Translations under genes and position numbers: made by a program
Part shown: positions 15,480 to 23,380 of the stretch, piece by piece
Layout of the letters: each line of letters opens with the position of its first letter
How positions within the stretch are numbered: position 1 is the first letter of the stretch
Source of the DNA: Acidimicrobiia bacterium
GTDB lineage: Bacteria > Actinomycetota > Acidimicrobiia > Spongiisociales > UBA4744
Reading direction: 5' to 3'
Assembly: GCA_029863625.1 (NCBI GenBank)
Contig: JAOTUY010000022.1
Span: 1-42,313, forward strand
Length of the DNA: 42,313 nucleotides
The notes under the pieces: generated by a model
Told to the model about the DNA's origin: nothing
The model's input: the letters and a program-made list of their open reading frames with translations, nothing else
The model's database searches: none

Positions 15480-17507
15480 GTGAGAACATCGCGAAAGTTC
15501 TCGATGTGGCGCCGGCTAGTCGTAGTTGCCGTCTTGGCCTTCGTTGCAGCGGCGTGCACAGAGCGAACCGGCGACACTGCGACTGGAGAAACCGCCACCA
15601 CGGCTCCGTCGGGCGACGATAGCACCAGCACCACGGTCGCGCCCACGGCCGAGGGCTTTACCTACAAGATCGGCATCGTCGGAGATCTGACCACCGACAA
15701 TTTCTGGGCGTACGTCGGTCCAGATTCCGACGTCAACAACGGTTATGTGCTCGGACAAAGCCACCCGGCGTTGTTCACGGTGGCCTATCCGAACATCCTT
15801 CTGGCGCCGCGACTGGCCGACACAGAGCCGAATCAGGCGGTCCAAGAGGGCGGTGTGTGGGTCGTCGAGCAGACAATTCGCCAAGGTGTGAAGTGGTCGG
15901 ATGGTGAGGAAGTTACAGCCAACGATCTGGTCTTCACCTACGAAGTGATGAAGGAACTCGACCTGGGCGGGAGATGGCCAGAGTATTTCGCGCTGCAGGT
16001 CGACGCGGTTGAGGACGATCCGGCAACCGACAACGTCGACGAGTCCTCACCGGCTCAGGCTGGCATCTCGCGGATCACTGCGCCGGACGACTACACCGTG
16101 CGCATCGAGTTCTCGGAGCAGCCGCGTCTGGCCGTCTGGCAATTCGGGGTTGGTCTGGCGCCATTCATGCCTGAGCACTTCTGGGCCGACAAAGTCGTAG
16201 AGGCTCGCGCCAGCGATGATCCGGGCGCCGAGTTGTACGCCTTGAGTGGAGAAGGCGAGCCCTCCGCCGGACAGATGATCTACGTGGGTCGTGAGCCGGG
16301 CGCTTTCGCTCAAAACACAATGAACACCAACGACTACTACGCCGGCACCACCTACACGTTCTATGTCGACGGCTCCTTCCGACAGACGAACGATGCGAGG
16401 GGTTTCGACGAGGTGTACAACGGATCTGGTGAAGGTGAGATCACGAAACAGTGGACGAGCGGACCCTATGCGAGCGGTGTCCGTTACTCGATCTATGCCG
16501 ACCAGAATGCGGCAATCCTCGCCCTGCGAAATGGTGAGATCGACATCATCCTCACCTCCCTGGGTCTCCACTCAGGTCTAGAGGACCAGATCAATGCCGC
16601 CTCAAACCTCAACCTGGTCGAGAACGTGTCAAACGAGTTTCGTTACCTAGCGTTCAACATGCGGAAATCGCCGATGAGTTATCAGGGCTTCCGCAAAGCG
16701 ATCGGCTGTGTAACCGACAAGGAATTCATGCAGACACTCTCACAAGGTGCGGCGATCGCCACCTACGGCCTGGTACCCCCGGACAATACGTTCTGGGCCA
16801 ACCCGGACGTTGAGGAACTTTGCATAGGCCTGACCAGCGAAGAGCGGTTCAATCGAGCCACGAAATTGCTCAAAACCGACGGCTTCACATGGGCCGTCGA
16901 ACCCGAGTGGAATCCCGAAAACGAGGAGCTGGAAGCCGGTACCGGAACGGGTCTCACCGACCCTGAGGGTGTCGCCGTCCCTGAGCTGGAGCTGCTTGCG
17001 CAGGGACCCGATTTCGACCCCCTTCGGTCGACCTACTCTTTGTGGATCGCCGAATGGGCGTCGAATCTGGGTATTCCGGTCAAGGCCAATCCGACCGGCC
17101 TGCGGGTGATCGTCGACAAGGCCTTCGCGCTGGGTGAAGCGGCCCTCAACTGGGATATGTACATCCTCGGTTGGGGTCTTCGTGACCCAGCCCTGCCGGC
17201 TTTCCACGAGTCGTTCTTCGCCTCATACCAGGACTCGGCGCAAGGTGGCTTCAACACACCCGGCTACGTGAACGATCGTGTCGACGAGCTGGTGGCAGAG
17301 CTGCTCGCTGCCACCGACGTCGAAACGGCAAGGGCTGCGGTCCGGGAGTTGGACCGGATCATCGTCGAGGACGCCCCCTATGTGGTGCTGTACGAGATAC
17401 CGATTGTCGAGGCGTACCGCAACACGCTGGTGTTCCCCTTCACGGACACTCTGGCCGGCCTTCAGAACCTCAACGGTCTGCCTGCCGACGTCCGAACGGC
17501 CGACTGA
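15480..17507 (+). CDS. ABC transporter solute-binding lipoprotein, oligopeptide family (SBP_bac_5)
   Basis: About 675 aa from GTG 15480; an ATG eight codons later is an alternative. The signal sequence ends FVAAAC, a lipobox, followed by a Thr/Ser-rich linker. The body follows the DppA/OppA plan: 'QTIRQGVKWSDGEEVTANDLVFTYEVMKE' near the N-terminus, 'LRNGEIDIILTSLG' and 'NVSNEFRYLAFNMRKSP...FRKAIGCVTDKE' in the middle, and 'VRELDRIIVEDAPYVVLYEIP' near the end. It is longer than usual (about 500-550 aa). It should capture peptides or similar solutes outside the membrane. Only a stub of a permease follows (17626), so it must work with a transporter encoded elsewhere or be an orphan. Confidence 0.9.
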   Translation: MRTSRKFSMWRRLVVVAVLAFVAAACTERTGDTATGETATTAPSGDDSTSTTVAPTAEGFTYKIGIVGDLTTDNFWAYVGPDSDVNNGYVLGQSHPALFTVAYPNILLAPRLADTEPNQAVQEGGVWVVEQTIRQGVKWSDGEEVTANDLVFTYEVMKELDLGGRWPEYFALQVDAVEDDPATDNVDESSPAQAGISRITAPDDYTVRIEFSEQPRLAVWQFGVGLAPFMPEHFWADKVVEARASDDPGAELYALSGEGEPSAGQMIYVGREPGAFAQNTMNTNDYYAGTTYTFYVDGSFRQTNDARGFDEVYNGSGEGEITKQWTSGPYASGVRYSIYADQNAAILALRNGEIDIILTSLGLHSGLEDQINAASNLNLVENVSNEFRYLAFNMRKSPMSYQGFRKAIGCVTDKEFMQTLSQGAAIATYGLVPPDNTFWANPDVEELCIGLTSEERFNRATKLLKTDGFTWAVEPEWNPENEELEAGTGTGLTDPEGVAVPELELLAQGPDFDPLRSTYSLWIAEWASNLGIPVKANPTGLRVIVDKAFALGEAALNWDMYILGWGLRDPALPAFHESFFASYQDSAQGGFNTPGYVNDRVDELVAELLAATDVETARAAVRELDRIIVEDAPYVVLYEIPIVEAYRNTLVFPFTDTLAGLQNLNGLPADVRTAD

Positions 17508-17625
17508 CCAGCGACGCGCAGTCAACATGCGATCAGCGAGGATTGGGGTCTTCTTCTCTTCTCGGCGGGGCGCATGGGCCATTTGCTACTCTGCTGCGAC
17601 CGATCACCCGCCTCAAAGGGTCTGC

Positions 17626-17763
17626 ATGCTGAAGTACATCAGCCGCCGCATGTCACAGATGATCCTGGTGCCCGTTGCGTTCCTGACCGCTACCCTCTTC
17701 CTTGGGCACGCCCAGCCCGTTGGTTCCAGCCGCGCCTGGTATTTGGTGAAGGATTCGGCTTGA
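17626..17763 (+). pseudogene. Stub of an oligopeptide ABC permease (DppB-like N-terminus)
   Basis: Reads MLKYISRRMSQMILVPVAFL, then TATLFLGHAQ... and stops after 45 codons. The first 25 residues are the standard start of DppB/OppB permeases (MxxYixRRlxqmIpvl...). All later membrane segments are missing. Its position right after the binding protein is where dppB belongs, so the transporter operon was cut off by a deletion that brought pgsA close. The stop overlaps the start of the next gene. Confidence 0.65.
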
Positions 17764-18320
17764 CCACCGACGCCGGTCTTTACACCATCCCCAACGTGAT
17801 CTCGCTTCTCCGGCTGGCCGGCATTGGGGCGTTCTGGTGGCTGCTGTTCGGGCGTGACGATCCCGTAGCGGCCGGCGTCCTGATCCTGGTGATCGGATGG
17901 ACCGATTGGCTCGACGGGGTGCTGGCCAGGAAACTGAACCAGGTTTCCGAGATCGGCAAGCTCCTCGATCCGCTCGCCGACCGCCTGGCTATCGCCGCCG
18001 CTCTGATCGGAGGCATGATCGCTGCGGTGATCCCCTTATGGCTGGGTGTGGCACTGATCGTCCGCGAAGCCGGGATCGCCCTGGGAGCACTGGTGCTCGG
18101 GGTGCGGCTCAAGGAGAAGCTCGAGGTGCGTTACCTGGGCAAGGTAGCGACCTTCATCTTGTACGGTGCCATCCCGTCGTTCTATCTCAAAGCCGGCGGG
18201 GTCGCCGGTGACCTGTTCTTGGTTTTGGGATGGTTCTTTGGGATGATCGGTCTGGTGCTCTACTACTGGGTGGCGGTCCAGTATGCAATCGACATCCGAG
18301 CCAAGTTCCGTCACCGGTGA
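17760..18320 (+). CDS. CDP-alcohol phosphatidyltransferase (PgsA-like)
   Basis: 186 aa from TTG 17760 with GAAGGA just ahead; no ATG or GTG start fits. The full family motif DGxxARxxxxxxxxGxxxDxxxD is present (DGVLARKLNQVSEIGKLLDP and then LAD). Five to six hydrophobic segments surround it, and the N-terminus 'YTIPNVISLLRL' is typical of PgsA. It would join CDP-diacylglycerol to an alcohol (glycerol-3-phosphate, or phosphatidylglycerol in a cardiolipin synthase) at the inner membrane. A pgsA2 gene holds a similar place near gcvH in M. tuberculosis (from memory). The exact substrate is not decided by sequence. Confidence 0.88.
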   Translation: MTTDAGLYTIPNVISLLRLAGIGAFWWLLFGRDDPVAAGVLILVIGWTDWLDGVLARKLNQVSEIGKLLDPLADRLAIAAALIGGMIAAVIPLWLGVALIVREAGIALGALVLGVRLKEKLEVRYLGKVATFILYGAIPSFYLKAGGVAGDLFLVLGWFFGMIGLVLYYWVAVQYAIDIRAKFRHR

Positions 18321-18369
18321 GAGGCGACGGCAGTAATCTTGGCTGCCAGACGAGAGAGGATGTGTTGGG

Positions 18370-18750
18370 ATGTACGTACCCGACGACAGGCGATACACAG
18401 AAGAACACGAGTGGGTGCTGGTCGGCGAGGACGGAATGGTACGGATGGGAATCTCGGACTACGCCCAGGACGCGCTCGGCGACGTGGTCTACGTCGAACT
18501 CCCGGCGGTGGGGAAGACGGTCGCCAAGGGTGACGCCGTCGCCGAGGTCGAGTCCACCAAATCGGTAGCAGATGTTTACGCGCCGGTGACCGGTACGGTG
18601 AGAACCGTGAACGAAGCCTTGACCTCCGAGCCTGAACTCGTCAACAGCGATCCGTACGGGGCCGGATGGTTCGTAGAAATCGACGTCGGTGATGCCTCTG
18701 GCTTGGAGGCGCTCCTCGCCCCCGACGCATACCGAAACCTGATCGCGTAA
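18370..18750 (+). CDS. gcvH: Glycine cleavage system H protein
   Basis: 126 aa, usual length. Begins MYVPDDRRYTEEHEWVL, the standard opening. The lipoylated Lys is in 'AEVESTKSVADVYAPVTG' (Lys64). It carries the aminomethyl group between the P, T and L proteins in the cytosol. A TANNNT -10 (TAATCT) lies about 35 bases upstream. The gene heads a plus-strand run with the FHA and MerR genes. The genes for its partners GcvT and GcvPA/PB are 5.7 kb downstream; no L-protein gene is in the window. Confidence 0.96.
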   Translation: MYVPDDRRYTEEHEWVLVGEDGMVRMGISDYAQDALGDVVYVELPAVGKTVAKGDAVAEVESTKSVADVYAPVTGTVRTVNEALTSEPELVNSDPYGAGWFVEIDVGDASGLEALLAPDAYRNLIA

Positions 18751-18780
18751 CGCAGCCGACCTATCCGCGAGGCCACTACG

Positions 18781-19248
18781 ATGTCGTCCATGGAGTGCCC
18801 GCATTGTCACGCTGAGATCGACGGGGACGTCGTGGTGTGTCCCTCGTGCGGTGCTGACATGGAACACGAGGCCACTGTGACCTTCGTTCCTGTCTCCACC
18901 ACGGCCCATCCGGCCCTGAGCCCGGACCAAGCAGCTCACGTTCCGGGTGTTGCCGGGTATGCACTGGTGGTCGAGCGGGGACCGAGGGCAGGTATGACTT
19001 TTGTGGTCAACGAAGGTACGACCACCGTGGGACGGCATCCCGATAGCGACATCTTTCTCGATGACATCACGGTATCGCGTCACCATTGCCGGTTCCGGAG
19101 CGAAGGTGAGCTCTTCGACGTGGAGGACTCGGGTTCGACCAACGGGACGTACGTCAACGGGGAGAGGGTAGATCGAGGTGTGCTCCAGCCCGGTGACGAA
19201 GTCATCGTTGGCAAATTCCACCTGATCGTGGCGCTCGGTGATGATTGA
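18781..19248 (+). CDS. garA: FHA-domain protein with N-terminal zinc ribbon (GarA-like)
   Basis: 155 aa. Residues 5-23 hold CPHC and CPSC, a zinc-ribbon knuckle pair. The FHA domain (about 60-150) has all phosphothreonine-binding marks: 'TVGRHPDSDIFLDD', 'VSRHHCRF' and 'DSGSTNGTYVNGERV'. Location right after gcvH and before a MerR gene is that of mycobacterial GarA, which binds and restrains 2-oxoglutarate-using enzymes until its N-terminal Thr is phosphorylated. The Thr cluster 'HEATVTFVPVSTT' could be the equivalent site, but the exact ETTS motif is not present. The symbol rests on context and domain; the zinc ribbon is an addition relative to the mycobacterial protein as I remember it. Confidence 0.85.
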   Translation: MSSMECPHCHAEIDGDVVVCPSCGADMEHEATVTFVPVSTTAHPALSPDQAAHVPGVAGYALVVERGPRAGMTFVVNEGTTTVGRHPDSDIFLDDITVSRHHCRFRSEGELFDVEDSGSTNGTYVNGERVDRGVLQPGDEVIVGKFHLIVALGDD

Positions 19249-19927
19249 CGGCGTATCGATCGGCGAAGTCATCAACCTTCTCAAGGACGAGTTCCCCGAT
19301 GTCAGTGTTTCTAAAGTGAGGTTCCTGGAGAGCCAGGGATTGGTCGACCCGCACCGCAGTGCTTCCGGATATCGCCAGTTCTTCGAAGAGGACATCAAGC
19401 GCCTCCGGTTCATCCTCCAGCAACAGCGAGATCACTTTCTACCGCTCAAGGTAATCAAGTCGAAGCTGACCATGTGGGAGCGCGGCGAGGAGAACGTTAT
19501 GCCGGCGCCGTCGGGCCCGCCGCCGGAAAAGCTGTTTGCTCCGGCGGCTGTCCCCCTCGGACTGGACGAAATAGCTCGCGCCAGCGGTCTCACCCGACGC
19601 CTGGTCGTTGAGTTGATCGATCATGGGATCCTGCGTCCCGAAGGCGAGCAAGGTCAGGAGACGTTCAGTCAGGAGGAGCTGGCGATAGCCCGCGAAGCGC
19701 AACGGCTCTTGGCATATGGCCTTGAACCACGCCATCTGCGGTCGGTGCGCATATCGACGGAACGCGATTCGTCGCTGCTGGAGCAACTGACGGCACCGCT
19801 CCTCCGCAACCGGAGTCCTGACGCTCGCCAGCGGGCCGGGGAGATCCTCGCCGGGTGTGCAGATGCAATGGGCAAGATGCGAGTTGCCATCCTCACCGAG
19901 GAGCTTCGCAGGCTGTTGGAGTCTTAG
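19241..19927 (+). CDS. MerR-family regulator, FtsR/Rv1828 type
   Basis: About 228 aa from ATG 19241 (GTG 19238 is also possible); overlaps the end of the FHA gene by 8 bp. N-terminal MerR winged helix: 'SIGEVINLLKDEFPDVSVSKVRFLESQGLVDPHRSASGYRQFFEEDIKRLRFILQ'. After a Pro-rich linker comes a second HTH-like domain ('LGLDEIARASGLTRRLVVELIDHGIL'), as in Rv1828/FtsR, which activates ftsZ in corynebacteria. The next gene starts in its stop codon. It likely regulates cell division or central metabolism; targets here are unknown. Confidence 0.88.
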   Translation: MIDGVSIGEVINLLKDEFPDVSVSKVRFLESQGLVDPHRSASGYRQFFEEDIKRLRFILQQQRDHFLPLKVIKSKLTMWERGEENVMPAPSGPPPEKLFAPAAVPLGLDEIARASGLTRRLVVELIDHGILRPEGEQGQETFSQEELAIAREAQRLLAYGLEPRHLRSVRISTERDSSLLEQLTAPLLRNRSPDARQRAGEILAGCADAMGKMRVAILTEELRRLLES

Positions 19928-21099
19928 TGCTGCGTCGATTGGCCCTCCTTGCGCTCACTCTGGCACTTTTTGCGGGAGTGATGGTCCCGGTGGGGGCGAC
20001 GACTGCACCCACCGTGGCGGTCCAATTACCGCCTGTGCCGGTCGAAGGGTTGTTCACCGGGTCGCCGCCCGAGGTGTCGGCGCAGACCTGGATCCTGTAC
20101 GACGCAACCTTCAATAGGGTGCTGGCCGAACAGAGCGCCGATCAACGGCGCCCCATGGCATCGACCACGAAAATGATGACGGCTCTGCTGGCCGCTGGGC
20201 AGGGATCCCGGTTCGAGCGGGTTACCGTCAGTGAAACAGCCCCGGAAGTCGGCGAAGCCGAGATCGACCTGATTGCCGGAGAGGTGTGGACGGTCCAACA
20301 GCTTCTGTACGCCATGCTCCTCGGGTCGGCAAACGACGCTGCTTTGGCGGTGGCCGAGCACGTGGGCGGCACAGTCGACGGATTTGTCAAGCTCATGAAC
20401 GACGAAGCGGTCCGGCTGGAGATGGACGACACCAGGTTTGCCAACCCGCACGGGCTCGATGAGGAAAACCACTTCAGTTCGGCGCGGGATCTGCTCACGT
20501 TGGCCCAGGCGATGATGGCAGTCGACGAACTGGCCACCATCGTGGGAACCCGGGAAGCTCCACTGCCTCCTACCCCGGAGGGCGAAGAACGCACAGTCAG
20601 GACAACCAACCGATTGCTCTACGACTATCCAGGGGCGACCGGGGTGAAGACAGGGTTCACGGATGATGCGGGGTGGACGCTGGTTGCGTCGGCCGAACGA
20701 GACGGGCGCCTCCTCTATGCCGTAGTGATGGGATCGGCGACTCTCGACGGGCGTTTCGCCGACGCGGCTGCCCTGCTCGATTATGGATTCAGCGAATTCG
20801 GCGTAGTCGAGCTCATCGTGGCCGGGGTCGACTACGCCAGACGCAGACTGCCCGACGCCGCAGAAGAGGAAGCGGTTGCCACCGAGTCTGTTTCGATCTT
20901 TGCCAACCGCGACGATGCCGCGCAGATTGAGTTGACTCCGGCGTTCGAGGGCGATGGGGTGGTGGTGGTAGCCACGATCGGCCACGAAGAGGTGGCCCGG
21001 GTACCCCTCGAAGCGGCCGAACCCCTGCACCTTCCGGAACTGGCGGACGCGTTCGCATGGGCCAGCAATTACTGGGACTGGCTGTTTGGCAATGGATGA
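19927..21099 (+). CDS. D-alanyl-D-alanine carboxypeptidase (peptidase S11, DacA-like)
   Basis: About 390 aa from GTG 19927, which shares one base with the stop before it. Signal peptide MLRRLALLALTLALFAGVMV, then the S11 fold with all three active motifs: SxxK 'ASTTK' (Ser79, Lys82), SxN 'SAND' (Ser134, Asn136) and 'KTG' (Lys241). It trims the terminal D-Ala of peptidoglycan stem peptides outside the membrane. A C-terminal domain of ~110 residues follows; no clear membrane anchor is seen at the end. Its insertion between the MerR gene and hpt differs from mycobacterial order. Confidence 0.93.
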   Translation: MLRRLALLALTLALFAGVMVPVGATTAPTVAVQLPPVPVEGLFTGSPPEVSAQTWILYDATFNRVLAEQSADQRRPMASTTKMMTALLAAGQGSRFERVTVSETAPEVGEAEIDLIAGEVWTVQQLLYAMLLGSANDAALAVAEHVGGTVDGFVKLMNDEAVRLEMDDTRFANPHGLDEENHFSSARDLLTLAQAMMAVDELATIVGTREAPLPPTPEGEERTVRTTNRLLYDYPGATGVKTGFTDDAGWTLVASAERDGRLLYAVVMGSATLDGRFADAAALLDYGFSEFGVVELIVAGVDYARRRLPDAAEEEAVATESVSIFANRDDAAQIELTPAFEGDGVVVVATIGHEEVARVPLEAAEPLHLPELADAFAWASNYWDWLFGNG

Positions 21100-21123
21100 T
21101 TCGACTCGGACGGTGGTGAGCCG

Positions 21124-21717
21124 GTGACCGGCAACAACGGGCCGTTCGTCGAGGTCATCTCCGCTGAGGCACTTGCGTCGCGGGCGCGAGAGCTCGGCAA
21201 ACAGCTGACCGAGGAGTATCGGGACAGGGAACCGGTGTTCGTTGGTGTGTTGCACGGCTCGCTGCCGTTTCTCAGTGACCTGATCCGGCAGGTAGAGACG
21301 CCTCTGGATGTCGACTTTCTGGCGCTCAGCCGGTTCGGGGAAGGTGGCAAGGTCCGCATTGCCATGGACACCGAGATCTCGCTCGAGGGGCGGCATGTCG
21401 TTATTGTTGAAGACATCGTCGACACGGGCCTTACCTTGTCCTACCTGCGCCGGCTGCTGGAAACGCGCGACGTAGCCAGCTTGGCGACAGTGACGCTGCT
21501 CGACAAGGCGCCCCGGCGAATAGTCGAGGTGCCGCTCGAATATCGCGGTTTCGAGGTCGGTGACGAGTTCCTGCTCGGCTATGGGCTGGACTGGGAAGGT
21601 CAATACCGGAATCTTCGGTCGATTTGGGTTGTCCTCGATCTCGCCAGCCTTCAGTCGGATTCCGCATCGTTGGGCGAGAAGGTGTTCCGGGCCCACGGTG
21701 ATAATCTGACCACATGA
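21124..21717 (+). CDS. hpt: Hypoxanthine phosphoribosyltransferase
   Basis: 197 aa from GTG 21124. The PRPP-binding loop 'HVVIVEDIVDTGLTLSYLRRLL' is complete; 'VLHGSLPFLSDLIRQVE' is the early loop and 'GYGLDWEGQYRNLRSIWVV' is the purine-binding C-terminus of HPRT. It salvages hypoxanthine (and perhaps guanine) to nucleotides in the cytosol. The stop overlaps the next start (ATGA), so it is coupled to the DUF151 gene. An adenosine deaminase gene further on (29121) also belongs to purine salvage. Confidence 0.93.
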   Translation: MTGNNGPFVEVISAEALASRARELGKQLTEEYRDREPVFVGVLHGSLPFLSDLIRQVETPLDVDFLALSRFGEGGKVRIAMDTEISLEGRHVVIVEDIVDTGLTLSYLRRLLETRDVASLATVTLLDKAPRRIVEVPLEYRGFEVGDEFLLGYGLDWEGQYRNLRSIWVVLDLASLQSDSASLGEKVFRAHGDNLTT

Positions 21718-22235
21718 GTGACCCAAGCCGCCCGAAAACCGAAGGAATCCCCATGGAGCTCATCGGGGTCCGGATCGAGCTGCCGACCAACCAGCCGATC
21801 GTGCTTCTCCGGGAAGCCGACGGGTCGCGCTATCTCCCCATCTGGATTGGGGCCGTAGAGGCCACCGCCATCGCTTACGCCCTAGAGGGCATCGTGCCAC
21901 AAAGACCCCTGACTCACGATCTCCTCAAAACGGTCTCTGAATCATTGGGGGCGAGTGTCGCCCGGGTCGTCGTGACCGAACTGCGTGACAGCGTGTACTA
22001 CGCCGATCTGGTTCTGGTCAGAGGAGACGATGAGGTAACCGTGTCGTCTCGGCCCTCCGATGCGATTGCCCTGGCGGCCCGGATGGGGGCGCCGCTGTTC
22101 GCTACGCCCCAGGTGCTGGAGGATGCCGGCATCGAAATACATGACGACGATGAGGAAGCCGAGATAGAGAAGTTCCGGGAGTTCCTCGACGACATCACCC
22201 CGGAGGACTTCGAGGTTGGCGAGTCTCCGAGTTGA
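21714..22235 (+). CDS. Bifunctional nuclease-domain protein (BFN/DUF151)
   Basis: 173 aa. The DUF151 core runs from 'MELIGVRIELPTNQPIVLLREADGSRYLPIWIGAVEATAIAYALEG' to 'VSSRPSDAIALAARMGAPLFAT', with the conserved IWIG and SRPSDAIALA motifs. The C-terminus is a short acidic tail. Some family members have nuclease activity in vitro; the cellular role is unclear. It is in the same order relative to the two MerR genes as Rv1829. Overlaps hpt upstream and shares a base with the K+ channel gene downstream (TGATG). Confidence 0.9.
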   Translation: MSDPSRPKTEGIPMELIGVRIELPTNQPIVLLREADGSRYLPIWIGAVEATAIAYALEGIVPQRPLTHDLLKTVSESLGASVARVVVTELRDSVYYADLVLVRGDDEVTVSSRPSDAIALAARMGAPLFATPQVLEDAGIEIHDDDEEAEIEKFREFLDDITPEDFEVGESPS

Positions 22236-23236
22236 TGAAGGGCGTCACCAGGCTACGGGTTGCGGCCGCCATCCTGGGAACCGTCGTCGTGGTGGGCACC
22301 CTCGGGTTTGTGCTCATCGAGAATGCACCACTGCTGGATTCCTTTTTCATGACGATGATCACGATCTCAACGGTCGGCTACTCAGAGGTTTTTCCGCTTT
22401 CTCAGACGGGGGAGTTGTTCACCGTCGGGCTGATCGTGGTCGGAGTCGGTACGCTCTTCTACACTGCCGGTGCGGCGCTCGAGGCCGCTTTCGAGAACCT
22501 GAGCGGCCGGCGGGGACTGACCAGGATGACCAGAACAATCGAACGGTTGACCGATCACCACATCATCTGCGGTTTCGGCCGGGTGGGTAGTGCCACCTGG
22601 GAGTTAATGGAAGGCAGAGGTGCCAGCATTCTCGTGGTCGAGGGCGATCCCATCGCGGCCCAGGAGGCCAGAGAGGCCGGCGCCCTGGTTCTGGAGAACG
22701 ATGCCACCCACAACGAGACCCTCGTTGAAGCCGGGATCGAAAAGGCGCGATCTCTCATCGCCTGTGTTACGGCCGACTCGGACAACCTCGTCATTGTCCT
22801 GTCCGCCAAAGCCCTGTGTCCCGACCTGCTCGTCATCGCCCGCGCCGCCGAAAGCGAATCGGAGCGCAAGCTATATCTGGCCGGTGCCGACCGGGTAGTT
22901 GCTCCCCAGCGGGTCGGCGCCCACCGGTTGGCCTCGATGGCCTTCCAGCCGGAGTTGGCCGACTTCGTCGACCTGGTTCTGCAGGGCAATCACGTTGAAT
23001 TCCGCGTCCAGCAAATGCAGATCCACGAGGATTGCGTCTTGGCGGGCATGTCGTTGCGGGAGGCCGCGATTCGTCAGAGGTCGGGGGCAATGATCCTGGC
23101 GGTGGAAGACGAATCGCGCCGCCTCTACCTGAATCCCGACCCCGACCTGATCATCACTCCCGGACAGGTCATGGTGGGCATCGGCACCAATGATCAGATC
23201 GAGAAGCTCACCATGCTGATGACCGGAGCGGGCTGA
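22235..23236 (+). CDS. Potassium channel with RCK domains (MthK/TrkA type)
   Basis: About 333 aa from ATG 22235. Two membrane helices (VAAAILGTVVVVGTLGFVL and LFTVGLIVVGVGTLFYTAG) flank the pore helix and filter 'TMITISTVGYSEV', where TVGY is the K+ signature. The cytoplasmic RCK_N domain begins 'HHIICGFGRVGSATWELM' (Rossmann Gly-rich loop) and a TrkA_C domain ends the protein. It should be a ligand-gated K+ channel forming tetramers in the membrane. It is the last gene before a promoter region, so the run pgsA-gcvH-channel may be one or a few long transcripts. Confidence 0.93.
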   Translation: MKGVTRLRVAAAILGTVVVVGTLGFVLIENAPLLDSFFMTMITISTVGYSEVFPLSQTGELFTVGLIVVGVGTLFYTAGAALEAAFENLSGRRGLTRMTRTIERLTDHHIICGFGRVGSATWELMEGRGASILVVEGDPIAAQEAREAGALVLENDATHNETLVEAGIEKARSLIACVTADSDNLVIVLSAKALCPDLLVIARAAESESERKLYLAGADRVVAPQRVGAHRLASMAFQPELADFVDLVLQGNHVEFRVQQMQIHEDCVLAGMSLREAAIRQRSGAMILAVEDESRRLYLNPDPDLIITPGQVMVGIGTNDQIEKLTMLMTGAG

Positions 23237-23253
23237 CAACCACTCGACGAAGG

Positions 23254-23289
23254 TTATCCACAGATGTTTCGGGGGAGAGGTTATCCACA
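23254..23289 (+). promoter_or_regulatory. Two perfect DnaA boxes
   Basis: TTATCCACA occurs at 23254-23262 and 23281-23289, same strand, 27 bases apart, within a 15-base identical context (AGGTTATCCACAGAT). This is the consensus DnaA-binding site. They lie just upstream of the -35 of the next gene, so DnaA could regulate it. It is not an origin: no dnaA/dnaN genes or larger box cluster are here. Confidence 0.7.
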
Positions 23290-23296
23290 GATACTG

Positions 23297-23326
23297 TTGA
23301 CAACTCCGTGACGTTCTGGGTAGGTT
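23297..23326 (+). promoter_or_regulatory. Promoter of the second MerR gene
   Basis: TTGACA (23297-23302), an 18-base spacer and TAGGTT (23321-23326). It is placed between the DnaA boxes and the palindrome. Confidence 0.55.
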
Positions 23327-23331
23327 GTGGC

Positions 23332-23345
23332 TTCGTAATTACGAA
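23332..23345 (+). promoter_or_regulatory. Perfect 14-bp palindrome, probable operator
   Basis: TTCGTAATTACGAA is fully self-complementary and sits at the expected transcription start, 35 bases before the GTG. AT-rich inside GC-rich DNA, it is a natural binding site for a dimer, possibly the MerR protein encoded just downstream (autoregulation). Confidence 0.5.
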
Positions 23346-23380
23346 CGTGTAAGCTAGAACGGCTAACAGAGGAGCGTGGC

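Noticed and set aside
18187..19413. Minus-strand open frame of about 408 codons
   Set aside because: It covers gcvH and the FHA gene, which are certain on the other strand.
20026..21726. Very long minus-strand open frame (about 566 codons)
   Set aside because: It lies over the carboxypeptidase and hpt genes, whose active-site motifs are clear on the plus strand; the minus-strand product is Arg/Gly/Pro-rich and matches no family. High GC content creates such frames.
23237..23380. Replication origin at the DnaA boxes
   Set aside because: Only two boxes, no AT-rich unwinding region, and no dnaA, dnaN or recF genes nearby; a regulatory role is more likely.
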